64,000 nt of DNA from Terfezia claveryi. Its lineage: Eukaryota; Ascomycota; Pezizomycetes; Pezizales; Pezizaceae. How positions within the stretch are numbered: position 1 is the stretch's first letter; each line of letters opens with the position of its first letter. Shown here piece after piece: positions 13,209 to 24,049 of the stretch. The notes under the pieces were generated by a model. The model was not told the origin of the DNA. It made no database searches and saw only the letters and a list, made by a program, of their open reading frames with translations. The stretch spans positions 1-64,000 of the forward strand of contig WHUX01000178.1 of assembly GCA_015179025.1 (NCBI GenBank), read 5' to 3'. A program made the translations under genes and the position numbers.

Positions 13209-14090
13209 CTCGCTCGATTCCAGGCTCATTTGCTCGCTCATATCCAGGCTCATTTGCTCGCTCATATCCAGGCTGATTTGCTCGCTCGATTCTAGGCTCG
13301 TTTGCTCGCTCGATTCCAGGCTCATTTGCTCGCTCGATTCCAGGCTGATTTGCTCGCTCGATTCTAGGCTCATTTGCTCGCTCGATTCCAGGCTCATTTG
13401 CTCGCTCGATTCCAGGCTCATTTGCTCGCTCATATCCAGGCTGATTTGCTCGCTCGATTCTAGGCTCGTTTGCTCGCTCGATTCCAGGCTCATTTGCTCG
13501 CTCAATTCCAGGCTCATTTGCTCGCTCATATCCAGGCTGATTTGCTCGCTCGATTCTAGGCTGATTTGCTCGCTCGATTCTAGGCTCATTTGCTCGCTCG
13601 ATTCTAGGCTCATTTGCTCGCTCGATTCCAGGCTCATTTGCTCGCTCGATTCCAGGCTCATTTGCTCGCTCAATTCCAGGCTCATTTGCTCGCTCATATC
13701 CAGGCTCATTTGCTCGCTCATATCCAGGCTGATTTGCTCGCTCGATTCTAGGCTCGTTTGCTCGCTCGATTCCAGGCTCATTTGCTCGCTCAATTCCAGG
13801 ATCATTTGCTCGCTCGATTCCAGGCTGATTTGCTCGCTCGATTCCAGGCTCATTTGCTCGGTGATATCCAGGCTGATTTGCTCGCTCGATTCCAGGCTCA
13901 TTTGCACGCTGATTTCTAGGTCGATTTGCACGGTGGATTCCAGGCTGATTTGCACGCTGATTTCTAGGTCGATTTGCATTGTAGATTCCAGGCTGATTTG
14001 CCCGGTGGATTCCAGGCTGATTTGCAGGTTGATTTCTAGGTCGATTTGCACGGTGGATACCAGGCTTATTTGCACGGTGATATGGCACTG
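13209..14090. repeat. 24-bp minisatellite, right part
   Basis: Continuation of the array at 11,846-12,508 with the same 24-bp unit, about 36 copies. Units degenerate toward the right end (GCACGGTGGATTCC, GATTTCTAGGTCG variants). The array was continuous before the hAT MITE inserted. Confidence 0.9.
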
Positions 14091-14555
14091 ATTTGGGCAG
14101 TGATTTCGTGTTTAGCTAGCTAGTTTTAGAGATATTATCAGAATCAATTACATTTTTGGAAATGCATAGAATGCAGGTTTCAAGCGCGATCGCAAGGCCG
14201 CGCCTATACTAGCCGACTATTTGCGTCAGATGGTGAACTTAAACATAGTGAGATTTTGCATGCGTACAGGAAGAACAATACTTCATGTGCGTATGATATA
14301 ATAGGTGCGTGTCATGAAATATGGATTTAAATTAGCTGCGCAGTGTAAGTATTATAAGATAGGTGTACATCAGGAAATATGGATTAAAATTAGTTGCATA
14401 GGGAAAGTATTATAAAATAATTGTGCGTCAGGAAATATTAATTTAAATGATTTGCGTCAGGACGGAGCACATGGCTATAGTTGGCTTCTGAATCTCGAGT
14501 TTTGCAACATGTGCTTCCGAAGCACCTGACGCAAACTTTTTTTTTGCTGATGACA

Positions 14556-16135
14556 CAGGCCTTTGCAAGACCAAGGTGAAGTTAATGGATGACGCCGCCT
14601 CCGCCGCCGCCTCCGCCGCCACCGCCGCCTCACTTGATACTCTTGTTGTTCCAAAGACCAGGGGTCGCACATCGCCGCTACACGATAAAGCCTTGCGCAC
14701 AGTATCTGGCGAGTCGATATCTTCCGGTACTACCACTGCAAGTTCAAATGACTCTCGTGCCTCGTCTGAGTTAGTGCCGGATAATGATGCCCATCACCTC
14801 TGGGATGACGATCTGGATGCGTCCGATGACGAAGATAACAAAACTGAGACTGCCGAAATGCGCAACATATATGACAATGACAACGAGGAGGAGGAGGAGG
14901 AGGGAGACCCTACGTATAATCCAGCCATGGCCCTCAATTGGACCGAGGCATGCGAACTCGAAAGTCTTACCAGCAGCCGCCCACCTCAAGCAAACCTTGA
15001 GTCCTCCCATGGCCTCCGCAACCCACACTTCTCAAATGGGAAGGACGTACAGAACATCATCTTTTGGTTGAGACTCACTACCTATCACATTGAAACCTTT
15101 TCCAAATGGGAGACCGCGGCCATGGATGCAATTCATAGGCACAGGGCGCCCGTGATCTCACTGCAACTGAAAGTTGTTACCACCCCGACTGTCAATCATG
15201 AGCTGTTTGACCACCCCCCGTGAGCCTAGAGAACCTATGTCGATCAGCTCATGGGGTCACTCAATGCCGTAGTACTCATAGATCGCTATCTTAACTCTAA
15301 CGGCAGGAAGAAACTGGAGGGCCCTTTTGTAGGGCAAGAACACTGTGAAGCCATCCTCTGAGGCCTCTTATGGCACGCACAAAACGCTAGTAGGCACGTG
15401 CTACCGGCCGCTCCTGCACCCGCTTCTCCAGCCCTCTCTCACATTCTCGAGGACCTCCAGCATGTCCACCCCAGTCTCCTTGGCACCAGCAAACGCTGCT
15501 GTCACATCTGCTCCACACTGCTCACCCTCCTCGCTAACCCTTCTGACACCATGCCCCACCTACCACTTTGCATCTGCATCCTCGACAACCACAAGTCCAT
15601 CTACCCGTACCTACTCCCTGCGTCCATCCCCGAGCATGCCCGCATTGCGTGTGTAGAACACTACCGCACCCAGCTGAAAACCTACCTCAAGGAGCTGGTC
15701 GAGTAGGACAAGGAGGCAAGAGCCCAAGCGAAACACCAACAACAACAGAGACAGGACTCCATGAAGCAAAGAGAGCAACAGAGACAGGACGCCATGAAGG
15801 GAAAGGCCAAGCCTTTGGATTTGGCACCGCCATCATCGTTGGGTGCAAGTGCTAGTTGGGGCCATAAAATTGCTCTGTAGCAGTAGGTCGCCATGCAGGG
15901 AAGGGCCAAGCCTTTGGATTTGGCACCGCCATCGTCATAGGGTGCAAGTGCTACTCAGGGCAATAAAATTGGTTCTGGCAAGGCGGTGAGTGCCAACAGG
16001 GCCGCGGATGGCGATAAGGACACCTTTTGGTCGGCGCTGGCGGCGGCTGGGGATGATATCGCCTTCAGGAAGATGGTGGCATGCGAGGTGCGGGACAGAA
16101 AGAGAGGGGACGGGGTGAACCTGGGGTGGAAATAA
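14556..16135 (+). pseudogene. 3' half of the decayed OTT_1508-like deaminase gene
   Basis: Open text begins with an Ala-rich GCC microsatellite segment, then an acidic region (DDDLDASDDEDNKTE, EEEEEEGD). Around 15,330-15,500 comes EGPFVGQEHCEAIL, then HPSLLGTSKRCCHICSTLLTLL. These parallel the HAEAVL and IGVSKRCCPVCVKLL motifs of the intact homologue at 52.9-55.1 kb, with HCE in place of HAE. Stops interrupt it (TGA at about 15,221 and about 15,360, TAG at about 15,703), and the Gln/Lys-rich tail holds a partial duplication (about 15,799-15,880 and 15,903-15,985). It is a non-functional paralogue, separated from its 5' half by the family A element. Confidence 0.6.
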
Positions 16136-17647
16136 GTTGGCGGTGGCGGCATTGTAATCCAAGGTGGATATTTCTTTCCCCCACTACAGTTGGCGTACAT
16201 AGATCGTTGGGTTTGACTTTAGTTTTCCTGGGGCTGCTTGGTAGAGTTTGCTGTTTTGTATTTGCTTTTGCTCGGCCTTCTTCTGGTGCATTGCTATTGA
16301 TTCTTCTTTTGCTTTGAGTGGCGCCAATGATTCACTGAACAATGCCCCGGCTCAGGCTACTACCGGCCAGGGGTTTGTTTGGTTCCCTCCCCTACTGTAA
16401 CTGAGCTGTAATTTATAGCCATTAGTTTTCACCGTCTTCTGTATGTTTCCCACACATGCATACATGCTCACTGGCAGTAAACCTTGGACTGCACTGCACT
16501 GCAATGCCAGTTCCATTGTGTTCCTGCATGCCATCTGAGTATGTCATTTGCATGCGCATATCTAGGATCCATGTAGAAGAGATGTATATTCCGTTTAAAT
16601 TCCATGACTCTTCAGCCACCTATACCTAGGAGATCCCTGAATATGAACAGACCGGCTACGAGACACCACCCCCACCGACACCAAACACCTAAGTAGCCAT
16701 GGATACGGCATTAAGCATCGATACAGGTTCAATGGAAGGCTTGTAACAAGCATCGTACCAATTGCAATAATATCGGCATTCCGCAATTATTTTATGATTT
16801 CCGTCCATCACTAATACCCGCGAAGACCTCGTGAGCTTCAGTACAATCGTGAGAGTGACAGTTTTTCAAATTCTCTGTTAAAATCCCGGAGCTGGTATAT
16901 TATATTGAGAAATAGAAAGCGTACCTTTTGTCTAATGTAGTCTCCAGCAACCACTCAGATATCACAGTTCACTAATCACGTAGCATATAACCCTGCTTCT
17001 CTCGGATTTTATCCCCGTATTTAACCCAATTTCCAATTTAATGTCGAACCCTAAAGAGCTCCCAGCATTCAACCCAGATAGTACCCGAACGCCCAACCCA
17101 GAAGCCCTCGCAGTGCCTAGTCGGCATCCCCCGTGCGGGAAATACCTATCATTGTGAGGGGCTGAAACGCCCCTCGAGGAGGCTGGGATTACCCCCTCCC
17201 AAAAGGGACTATTGGAGCCAAAAGGGGAGGTATCAGTGCATCTAGTTCCATTGGAGACCTCACCATGATGGTTGAGGATGCCAGGAAGACGGCAGCAGAG
17301 GGAGTTAGTTCGAGTGGGGCATAGGTAGAGAGGATTTTGTTAATTAAATAAGAATCCTTAGAATTACTTATTTTTCAGAGGTAGGTGCCTCTCATTCCGA
17401 CCATATCCTGACACTATATCTTAGGCTTCTACTATAACTCCTGTTCTAACATCAATATAGATCCTTGGTTGAGCTCTTCGTAGTATCTATTCATTTGTTA
17501 GCAGGTTGCTCAGCGTACAGGGTGGGTAGAGGGGGAGGGGAGTGGTTATTGGGGAGGTCATATTAGAACGTGTGTTATTTGGTATAGGGTTAATTTTGAC
17601 GAGATGTGAGGGCAACCATCTTGTAGAGCGTTGTTGTTTTCATTCTC
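16136..17647. other. No recognisable gene
   Basis: Only short unrelated ORFs. A GC-rich piece around 17,080-17,330 (GAGGGGCTGAAACGCCCCTCGAGGAGG and similar) resembles transposon-derived coding sequence but I cannot assign it. Confidence 0.3.
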
Positions 17648-18440
17648 TACGAGAGGCTTGTGCCAATCAGACTATATTTCCATAGTTATATATTTAGCCA
17701 GAACAAGCTAGCTCCTACTATATTGTGAATTATGGCTGAAGATGCTTAGCTACAGGAGTGTTGATTAGCCATCCCTGTTCGTTGATAGGTGCAAGAGGGT
17801 AGATAGTAACTATACTAGCAGGTTTAGTACCAATTTACTATAATAGAAGACTCTACAATGAAGTCTCCTATTGTAGTACTAAATAGGTAATCTATAATTA
17901 TTTTCCCTAGTATTATTTGATTAGCTTTTTAGGAAGTTACTCTAGTAAGTTTTGATTTGGCCTCTACTATTTCTAGTCTCATAGACAACTATTTTCGGAA
18001 TTGTACTACTTCTCTTTTTATATACCTTACTAGTATTCTGCAATACTATACTAAAGTAGTACTCTATACACTATACTAGTACTTTCTAACCTTTTACTTC
18101 TTTATATACTTAGTATATAGTCTTAATATAGTACTCTACAACTACTATATTCTTAGCTCTTATATCAAATTTAAATAGCTTAGTTTATCTCGATATACCT
18201 TAAAATATAACAGATTATTTATCTTTTAGCTAGGTCTTTTAGATTAAAAACTCTATATTGGAACTAATACAGTTACTATATAAACTGAGTTTTTAAAATT
18301 TAGTTTCAAAATTAACTACTACTATTATTTTTAGATCAAGACTATGCTAGTTTTATAATACTAATAGGAAGTAATCTCATATTTGAAGTCTAACTTGGAC
18401 TACAAATTCCTACCTGTACTGAATTATTAAATGTATCTAG
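17648..18440. other. Second AT/TpA-rich RIP-like island
   Basis: It begins with TACGAGAGGCTTGTGCCAAT and CAGACTA, closely matching the start of a hairpin repeat at 55,491-55,521, then becomes strongly AT-rich with frequent CTA/TAG words and no ORF. It is probably an RIP-mutated DNA transposon whose terminus is the shared motif. Confidence 0.5.
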
Positions 18441-18468
18441 TCTATAACCCGTTTTTTTTCAGAATACT

Positions 18469-19013
18469 CGCCAAGGCTAGAGGTTATTACCAAGAAACCC
18501 AAAAATTGGCAAAATATGCTCGTGTGGTTCTAGTAGGATGGCAGTGTCGATATCGGAGTCGGAGGCATGGCAGCGTCGATGTCGGAGGCAAGGGAACTCG
18601 AGTACTGAACATGTGTATGCCTAGGGATATAAGTCACAGTGGCTACAGCACAAGTTACATTGATATATATAAGAGCATTGCCATTCCCCAATTTGCACAC
18701 ACAGAACTGATATGCTTTATTTTGCCGGCAAGCCAACAAGTTCGGTGCCCACGATTCAAGCCTGCCATGCCACCGATATTGACACTGCATGGCTCTGACA
18801 TCGACCCTACCATGCCTCCGACATCGACGCTGCCATGCCTCCGACTCTGATATCGACGCTGCCTCCGACTCCGACATCAATGCTGCCATAGCTCTGGCTC
18901 CGATATCAATGCTGCCATGGCTCTGGCTCCGACATCGACGCTGCCATCCTACTGGAACCACACGAGCATATTTTACCCAGTTTCGGGTTACTTGGCAATA
19001 ACCCATGACCTTG
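18469..19013. mobile_element. Foldback/TIR element with internal 21-24 bp repeats
   Basis: An inverted repeat of roughly 75 bp (left arm starting CCAAGGCTAGAGGTTATTAC at 18,471; right arm ending ATAACCCATGACCTTGG at 19,013) encloses variants of GGCAGCGTCGATGTCGGAGG on the left and their reverse complement on the right. The element therefore folds on itself along most of its length. It has no coding capacity and no clear target duplication was identified. Confidence 0.55.
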
Positions 19014-19137
19014 GTGATCACCCGTTATTGGGCGAAGTAGGTCGGGTTAAGGCAGAGGGAACTCACCTGGCGGGGCGGCTTTTGGCAGGTTGGGTTGGGT
19101 TGAAATCGACCCGTGGCGCACGCTAATCTTGCCTAAT

Positions 19138-19905
19138 TGATATGATGCAAGTATTCGGAGTATCAGAAAGCTATATCTCTTCTATTGTCAATGATCTTGC
19201 AGCCTACCTATATAAGTGGTACCATAAGAACCTATATTGGGATAAGCAGTAGCTCACATATCAGCAACTCAAAGCATATTCCAAAGTAATAGAGCAGACT
19301 ACTGAAGTTACTGGTTTCAAAACATAGGGATTTATTGATAGAACTGTGCGTGATATTGCAAGGCCTATGGTAAGGCAAAAAAGCTATTACTCTGGGCATA
19401 AGGGATACCATGGGATTTAATTCAAGAGTATTGTTACTCCTGATGGGCTGATTAATAGCTTGTATGGACCGGAGTTGGGCCCAAAAGGAGATTAGAAGCT
19501 ATGGAGAGAGTCTAAGATTGAAAGTATTCTGCATCAAACCTTTGCGGAATCTGAAGATATTTTATATCTGTATGGAGACCCTGTGTATGCGCCCTCTTAT
19601 GGGATAATGGGGCCATATCGAGCAACATCAACTCATGCCTTAACACCATATGAACAAGCATTAAATGTCAAAATGTCAAGCTACCAAATTGTGGTTGAGT
19701 GGGGATTCGGAAATATATTGAACCAGTTTAGCTATACAGAATGGAAGCGCAACCAAAAATCCGGCCAATCACCAGTGGCTCTTAACTATCTTATTCCTGT
19801 TCTTCTCTACAATTGCCAGACATTCCTACGAGGATGCAATCAAATCAGTGATCGTTTTGGCAATCAAATTGCACCCCCTTCATTAGAGACCTACTTGAGA
19901 TGTTA
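19138..19905 (+). pseudogene. PIF/Harbinger-type transposase (DDE_Tnp_4) remnant
   Basis: The plus-strand text shows VSESYISSIVNDL, FIDRTVRDIARP (first Asp at about 19,337), YYSGHKGYHGI.FKSIVTPDGLI, GPELGPKGD (second Asp), GDPVYAPSYGIMGPYRA and VVEWGFGNILNQF (Glu). This is the order of blocks expected for DDE_Tnp_4 transposases. Stops at TAG/TAA replace likely Gln/Lys codons (after DKQ, KT, GI and GD), and the N-terminus is missing. It is convergent with the Myb-like partner at about 19,850-20,915, a classic two-gene Harbinger arrangement. Confidence 0.7.
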
Positions 19906-20915
19906 AGTACAGCTGTTAACAGAGCCTCTATACGAGCCATCCTTGCATCCATTCGAGCTGCCAGATTTGCGATTTCTGGATTGAGAGCTGGATTGGTAGG
20001 AGGAGTGGTATGAGCATTGGTTAGAGAAGTAGTATGAGCATTGATCGGAGGAGTAGTCAGAGCATTGGTTGGAGGAGTGGTCGGAGTATTGGTTGGAGGA
20101 GTAATGGGAGGATTAGTAAGAGGATTGAGAGTTAGCTAGCTGCAATACCCGAGCTTCTATAGTAGTATTCATATATTGAATGAATACATTGGTCAATTTT
20201 TTGATATTTTCCTTCATATCATCATGATCATCTTCCCAGCTCTTGCGCAAATTCTTATGAATTTGTCATTGCTTCCCAACCACATCTCCTCCAGTAAGAT
20301 CTACTGTTTCACAAGCATCTACTACTGCTTGGAAGTCTCGCTTTTTCCTAAAAGACTTGGTTAGATTGTCTTCAGAACTTTAGCAGCTGCTTTCTCTACT
20401 TTGATCTCCGCTTTGCCCTCTATATCGATTGATTGCTGGTCTCGTCAATACTCAATGATTTCGATCCACATATCACTTACTTGGTCCAAGTCGGTAGCAG
20501 TAGCTTCTACTACTCCAGACAGTTTTTTCCTAGCCTCAATTACCCCTTTCCTTTCTATCACCATAGATGTAACCTTTCTTCTAACATCACCTCTACCTTG
20601 ATAGCCTATGCACTGTTTAAAGAACTGGGTCAAATATTGCCAGAACTCAGTCTCAGAAGATGCAGACAGATATCGCTCACTTTTACTAATACATAAGCGG
20701 ATAAGTTTCAGCTTTAGTTCTGGGGTATAATACAGTCGTTTTCTTGGCTTTTCTTCTGGCTGTGTTATCGGATCTTGAGTCGCTCGCTCTTGTTAGACAG
20801 AATCTTAAGATGTGTGCTCTTCTTATAGAGAATCTTGAGTTGCATTTTCAGGATGTGCAAACACCCTCTCAGGTGTTTGTGACTATTCAAATGGGGAGGA
20901 TTGAGATGCTGACAT
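19850..20915 (-). pseudogene. Myb/SANT-like DNA-binding partner of the Harbinger element
   Basis: From an ATG at 20,915 the minus strand reads through four premature stops into YYTPELKLKLIRLCISKSE, then FWQYLTQFFKQ and VRRKVTSMVIERKG. This is a helical DNA-binding region like the Myb-like accessory proteins of Harbinger transposons. A second half holds TTPPTN-type repeats and an amphipathic AARMDARMARIEALLTAV tail. All early stops can be explained by CAA/CAG to TAA/TAG changes. Its 3' end overlaps the convergent transposase by a few tens of bases. Confidence 0.5.
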
Positions 20916-21387
20916 TATGAATCTCAGGTATATATCTGATCATGATAGCAGTATGTATCTCAAGTATATATCTGATTGTGATAGCAGTATGTAGTGGATA
21001 AAGAAATTTTTGATATTAGGATAATACATTTTACCATTTCAAGACATTTGTTATTGCTGCTAGTAGTAAACAAAACGATAGTATGTTGGTCTATCCTACT
21101 ACATAGTGATATGTTCAATATATCTCCAGATAGCTGTTGATATAATGCATGAGCTCTGTATGTGATGAGATTTAGTCACATTACTGTGGTTACAAGGTAA
21201 TTGACAGGGTGGTAAAATCCCTCTATTGGTGCATGCAGCTGTGAATTAGCGTGAAGGTTGATAGATGGAGTGGGGTATTAGTGCACTTGGTGTATGGAAT
21301 GATCCAACTGCCAACTCGCCAGTTTGGCCAAATGGACTTATCAATAGATCGGTTAACTTGATCAACCTGACAACATGACGCATGGGA

Positions 21388-21640
21388 TAGAATTTTTTTT
21401 TTTTTTTTTTTTTAAATACTTGTTACTCTTATTCAGTCCCAGTAAGGGGACTATGAAGAGCCACCCGGAAACCCGAGTGGATTCAGGACAAGGCAAGTTA
21501 ATCTGCCAAGTCCACCATGCAGAAAGCAAAGAAGAAATATATACTCAAGTGGCGTGGAGCCCCAATGCTGTCATTAACCACCCAGATGGCAGATGACCTC
21601 GAGAGGCCTGACTGAAGCCCGTGCCAGAACAAACAATATC
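21388..21640 (-). mobile_element. 5'-truncated LINE 3' end (LINE-A tail)
   Basis: A run of T followed by ACTTGTTACTCTTATTCAGT, CCCAGTAAGGGGAC, GAGTGGATTCAGGACAAGG and CAAGTTAATCTGCCA is the reverse complement of the 3' UTR and poly-A of the LINE ending at 30,243. Only the 3' tail is present, as expected from aborted target-primed reverse transcription. Confidence 0.7.
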
Positions 21641-21744
21641 ATAACAACTCGCAGGTAGAAAAAATTCGTCTCAAAGATAAGAACATCTCGCTGGTGGAAG
21701 TATGGGATAGAACAACTTGTAGAAACCAACAAGAGACAGGCATC

Positions 21745-22500
21745 AACAGTGGTGTTGAATGAGGCATGGAGGCAGACTACGAATCTAAGGGAGGAGTTAA
21801 AGAATTTAAAGGCCCATGATCAGGCAAAAGAGAGAGAAATAGAGAGGGAGTAGAGAACAAGTGGAAACAGTAGGCAGAAAAAGAAGTACAGGTAAAGGAA
21901 GTAAAGGTAGAGAAGCTGGTGGCTGTAGAGTGGAAGAAAGGCAGGCAAAGGGGAAGGCACTACTGGTTGAGAAGTATCAGTCAGAACCTAGTCAGAATCC
22001 AGTCGGACTAGACAGCGAAAGAGATAGAGGGTGTTGTGATGGCAGATAGGTCGGACATATATGAAGACCTATCTAGGCACGAAGATGAGTACAAGGCTCA
22101 GGTAGCAGTAGTACCTCCAATTACCAAAAAACAGGCTGCACCACATTTGGCAGCAAAGGCTGGGAAGAAATCCCAACCAGTTAAAATACTCCCGCAGAAG
22201 ATACCACTTAATGGCAAATTGGCAAAGGCAGTTGTGATCTACAGGGTCTCCTGCTAGAGACTTATGGCAGATATTATACAGGATATGGGAGTGAGAGGGA
22301 TTATGGGGGGGGGGTATGTTGGCTTTTGGGAGGTAACTGGTGATTTGATAAAACTACTAGCTTCATTATAGTTTTTAGCTGTTGGGAGCCACCTAAAAAT
22401 GAGGGAATGCTGGCTCCTAATTGAAGCTTATAACTTTGATAAAGGAAAGAAGAAAGTGGATTTGCACAGTGACTAGTAATGGCTTTTACCTCGTCAGGCA
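21745..22500 (+). pseudogene. LINE ORF1-like remnant (copy 1)
   Basis: Plus-strand text VVLNEAWRQTTNLREELKNL (coiled-coil-like) is followed by MADRSDIYEDLSRHEDEYKA and, near 22,370-22,470, KMRECWLLIEAYNFDKGKKKVDL. The same blocks in the same order occur on the minus strand at 24.05-25.08 kb. The layout (coiled coil, acidic linker, basic C-terminal domain) suits a LINE ORF1/Gag-like protein, but the family call is inference. Frames are broken. Confidence 0.4.
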
Positions 22501-22555
22501 TTTCACACTCCTATATAATTATCCAATACACCCGGATATTGCTGTTATACCAACT

Positions 22556-22960
22556 GTTGTCCGGCAAAGCCCCTGTCCGGCAAAGTTCCTATCGTCACAA
22601 CGAAAATGTGCAGCTGAATTCATATATATGCAAGCACCTTACATCTGCGCATACGCAAGCTCTTACGTTCACACGTACGCAAGTATTTTCTGTATGTTGG
22701 GTTGAGTCACTCAATCATTACCACCAACCGCTATCCACAATCCTTGCATTTTCTCACTTCTGATTGGTTGAATAACACATCCCTATGCTTCGTCTTTACC
22801 CTGAAATTCTATATATATAGACAACGCTCTAGATCAGTGAATTAAGTAAGTCTTCAATTCACTTCGTTTTCTATCACGTTATTGTACTTTTTGTTATGTA
22901 CTGTGTGTTTTAAGATGAGAGACCAGGACTGTCTGATCCACAGACATATAGACTCTTTTT
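22556..22960 (+). repeat. LTR-like fragment
   Basis: It starts TGTTGTCCGG and contains TACCCTGAA, a TATATATATAGACA TATA-like block, then TTAAGTAAGTCTTCAATTCA. The same ordered words occur in the LTR-like block at 45,695-46,166. The end is not defined. It interrupts the C-terminal part of the LINE ORF1-like copy. Confidence 0.3.
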
Positions 22961-23166
22961 TAAAAATAAAAAAAAAAGAAACACTCTGAAGAAGTACTCC
23001 GAATGAACCCATATGTGTATATCATGAGTGAGTCTATATAAGCATGCTTCAAATGATCTGAGTACTTTAAATAAATATCCTGAATGAGTCCAATAAGGAG
23101 GCTACATATCAAACCCCAATATCAAATTCTAGCAATTATTGGTTTGGGGATTCCCCAATCTTGGGA

Positions 23167-23410
23167 ATTTTTTTTATTTTTTTTTATTTTTTTTATAGAC
23201 ACTCCTTACTCCTATTCCGTCTCAATAAGTGGACCGTGGACCAGAGGAGCCACCTAGAAATCCGGAAGGACTCAGGGACAAGACAAGTTAAGTTAATCCG
23301 CCAGGTCCGACACTAAATCACATAAGGTATAACAACTGATGACTGAACTTTTCAAATAGCACGGTGCTTCCCCCCCCCCCCTCATACTGTCATTAACCAG
23401 CTGATGCCGG
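23167..23410 (-). mobile_element. LINE-A tail, minus orientation
   Basis: A poly-T run is followed by ACTCCTTACTCCTATTCCGT, AAGTTAATCCGCCAGGTCCG and further 3' UTR words of LINE-A, diverged. No coding sequence remains. Confidence 0.55.
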
Positions 23411-23417
23411 AGGATTT

Positions 23418-23540
23418 TCTTTTTTTTTTTTTTACTCTTAAGAATCTAGACTATATGTCTGTGGAGCTCAAGGCTATGAGACGGTCCCATTCTCTAATCT
23501 TGAAAGACTCGGTACACTCACGGGATTAACAAGATATTCC
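23418..23540 (-). mobile_element. LINE-B tail, minus orientation
   Basis: Poly-T then GTCTGTGGAGCTCAAGGCTA and TGAGACGGTCCCATTC, matching the poly-T-led starts at 26,769 and 60,978. These define a second LINE 3'-end family (LINE-B). 23,541-24,049 holds no recognised feature. Confidence 0.5.
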
Positions 23541-24049
23541 ATTAAGAATATTGTAAGACAGCGAAAGTGGTCCTAGCGGCAAAGATTGTAGCGGTCTGAA
23601 GCGGAGGTTCTAGTGGAGCAGTATGCTAATGGTAAAAGTAGTGGATGCGACAATAGAGTGTAGAGTGTACTAGATAATAGTAGAATGATGTGGGTGAAGA
23701 CTTACTTGTTATTCTAAGGTAATTACAGGAGTAGAACGGGATGTCTTTATATACATGAGGTTGCGAAAGCTAATGTGAGACATACAGGACAGGGATGTTA
23801 ATCAGCCAATGAGAAGCAAGAGAAATACAAATAAGCGAGCGCAATGGTAGCGACAGCAACAGGAATAAGCTGAGCTAAGTTGACGTTGGATAAGCTTATT
23901 GAAGAAGCGCCAGTTATGGCGTAGGGTAATTATCCACCAGTGAGGCCACTAATTATCTGGAATAGTAGGTAACTCAGGTGTGATTCTGATAGGAACAACA
24001 AGCAAAAGAATAACCCTGAAATAACTGTAGAAGACCCGCCACCTATAAA

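Larger units (their letters stand above)
11000..14551. mobile_element. Family A element: 3.55 kb non-autonomous transposon full of minisatellite
   Basis: The ends are inverted repeats: ATCAGCAAAAAAAAATTTGC at 11,000 and its counterpart ending TTTTTTTTTGCTGAT at 14,551, each joined to TGCGTCAGG-type sequence. Flanks GACC (10,996-10,999) and GACA (14,552-14,555) may be an imperfect 3-4 bp target duplication. Inside are GCGTCC-rich repeats, a unique block at about 11,440-11,690 that reappears in the 62.8-63.0 kb copy, then a 24-bp minisatellite interrupted by a hAT MITE, then a block (about 14,110-14,210) also shared with the 63.4 kb copy. No transposase is encoded. It splits a deaminase-family gene. 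Confidence 0.65.

Noticed and set aside
11761..14091. Long ORFs (300-417 codons) of octapeptide repeats on both strands
   Set aside because: They follow entirely from the 24-bp unit with no stop codon in several frames, and run in and out of mobile element sequence.
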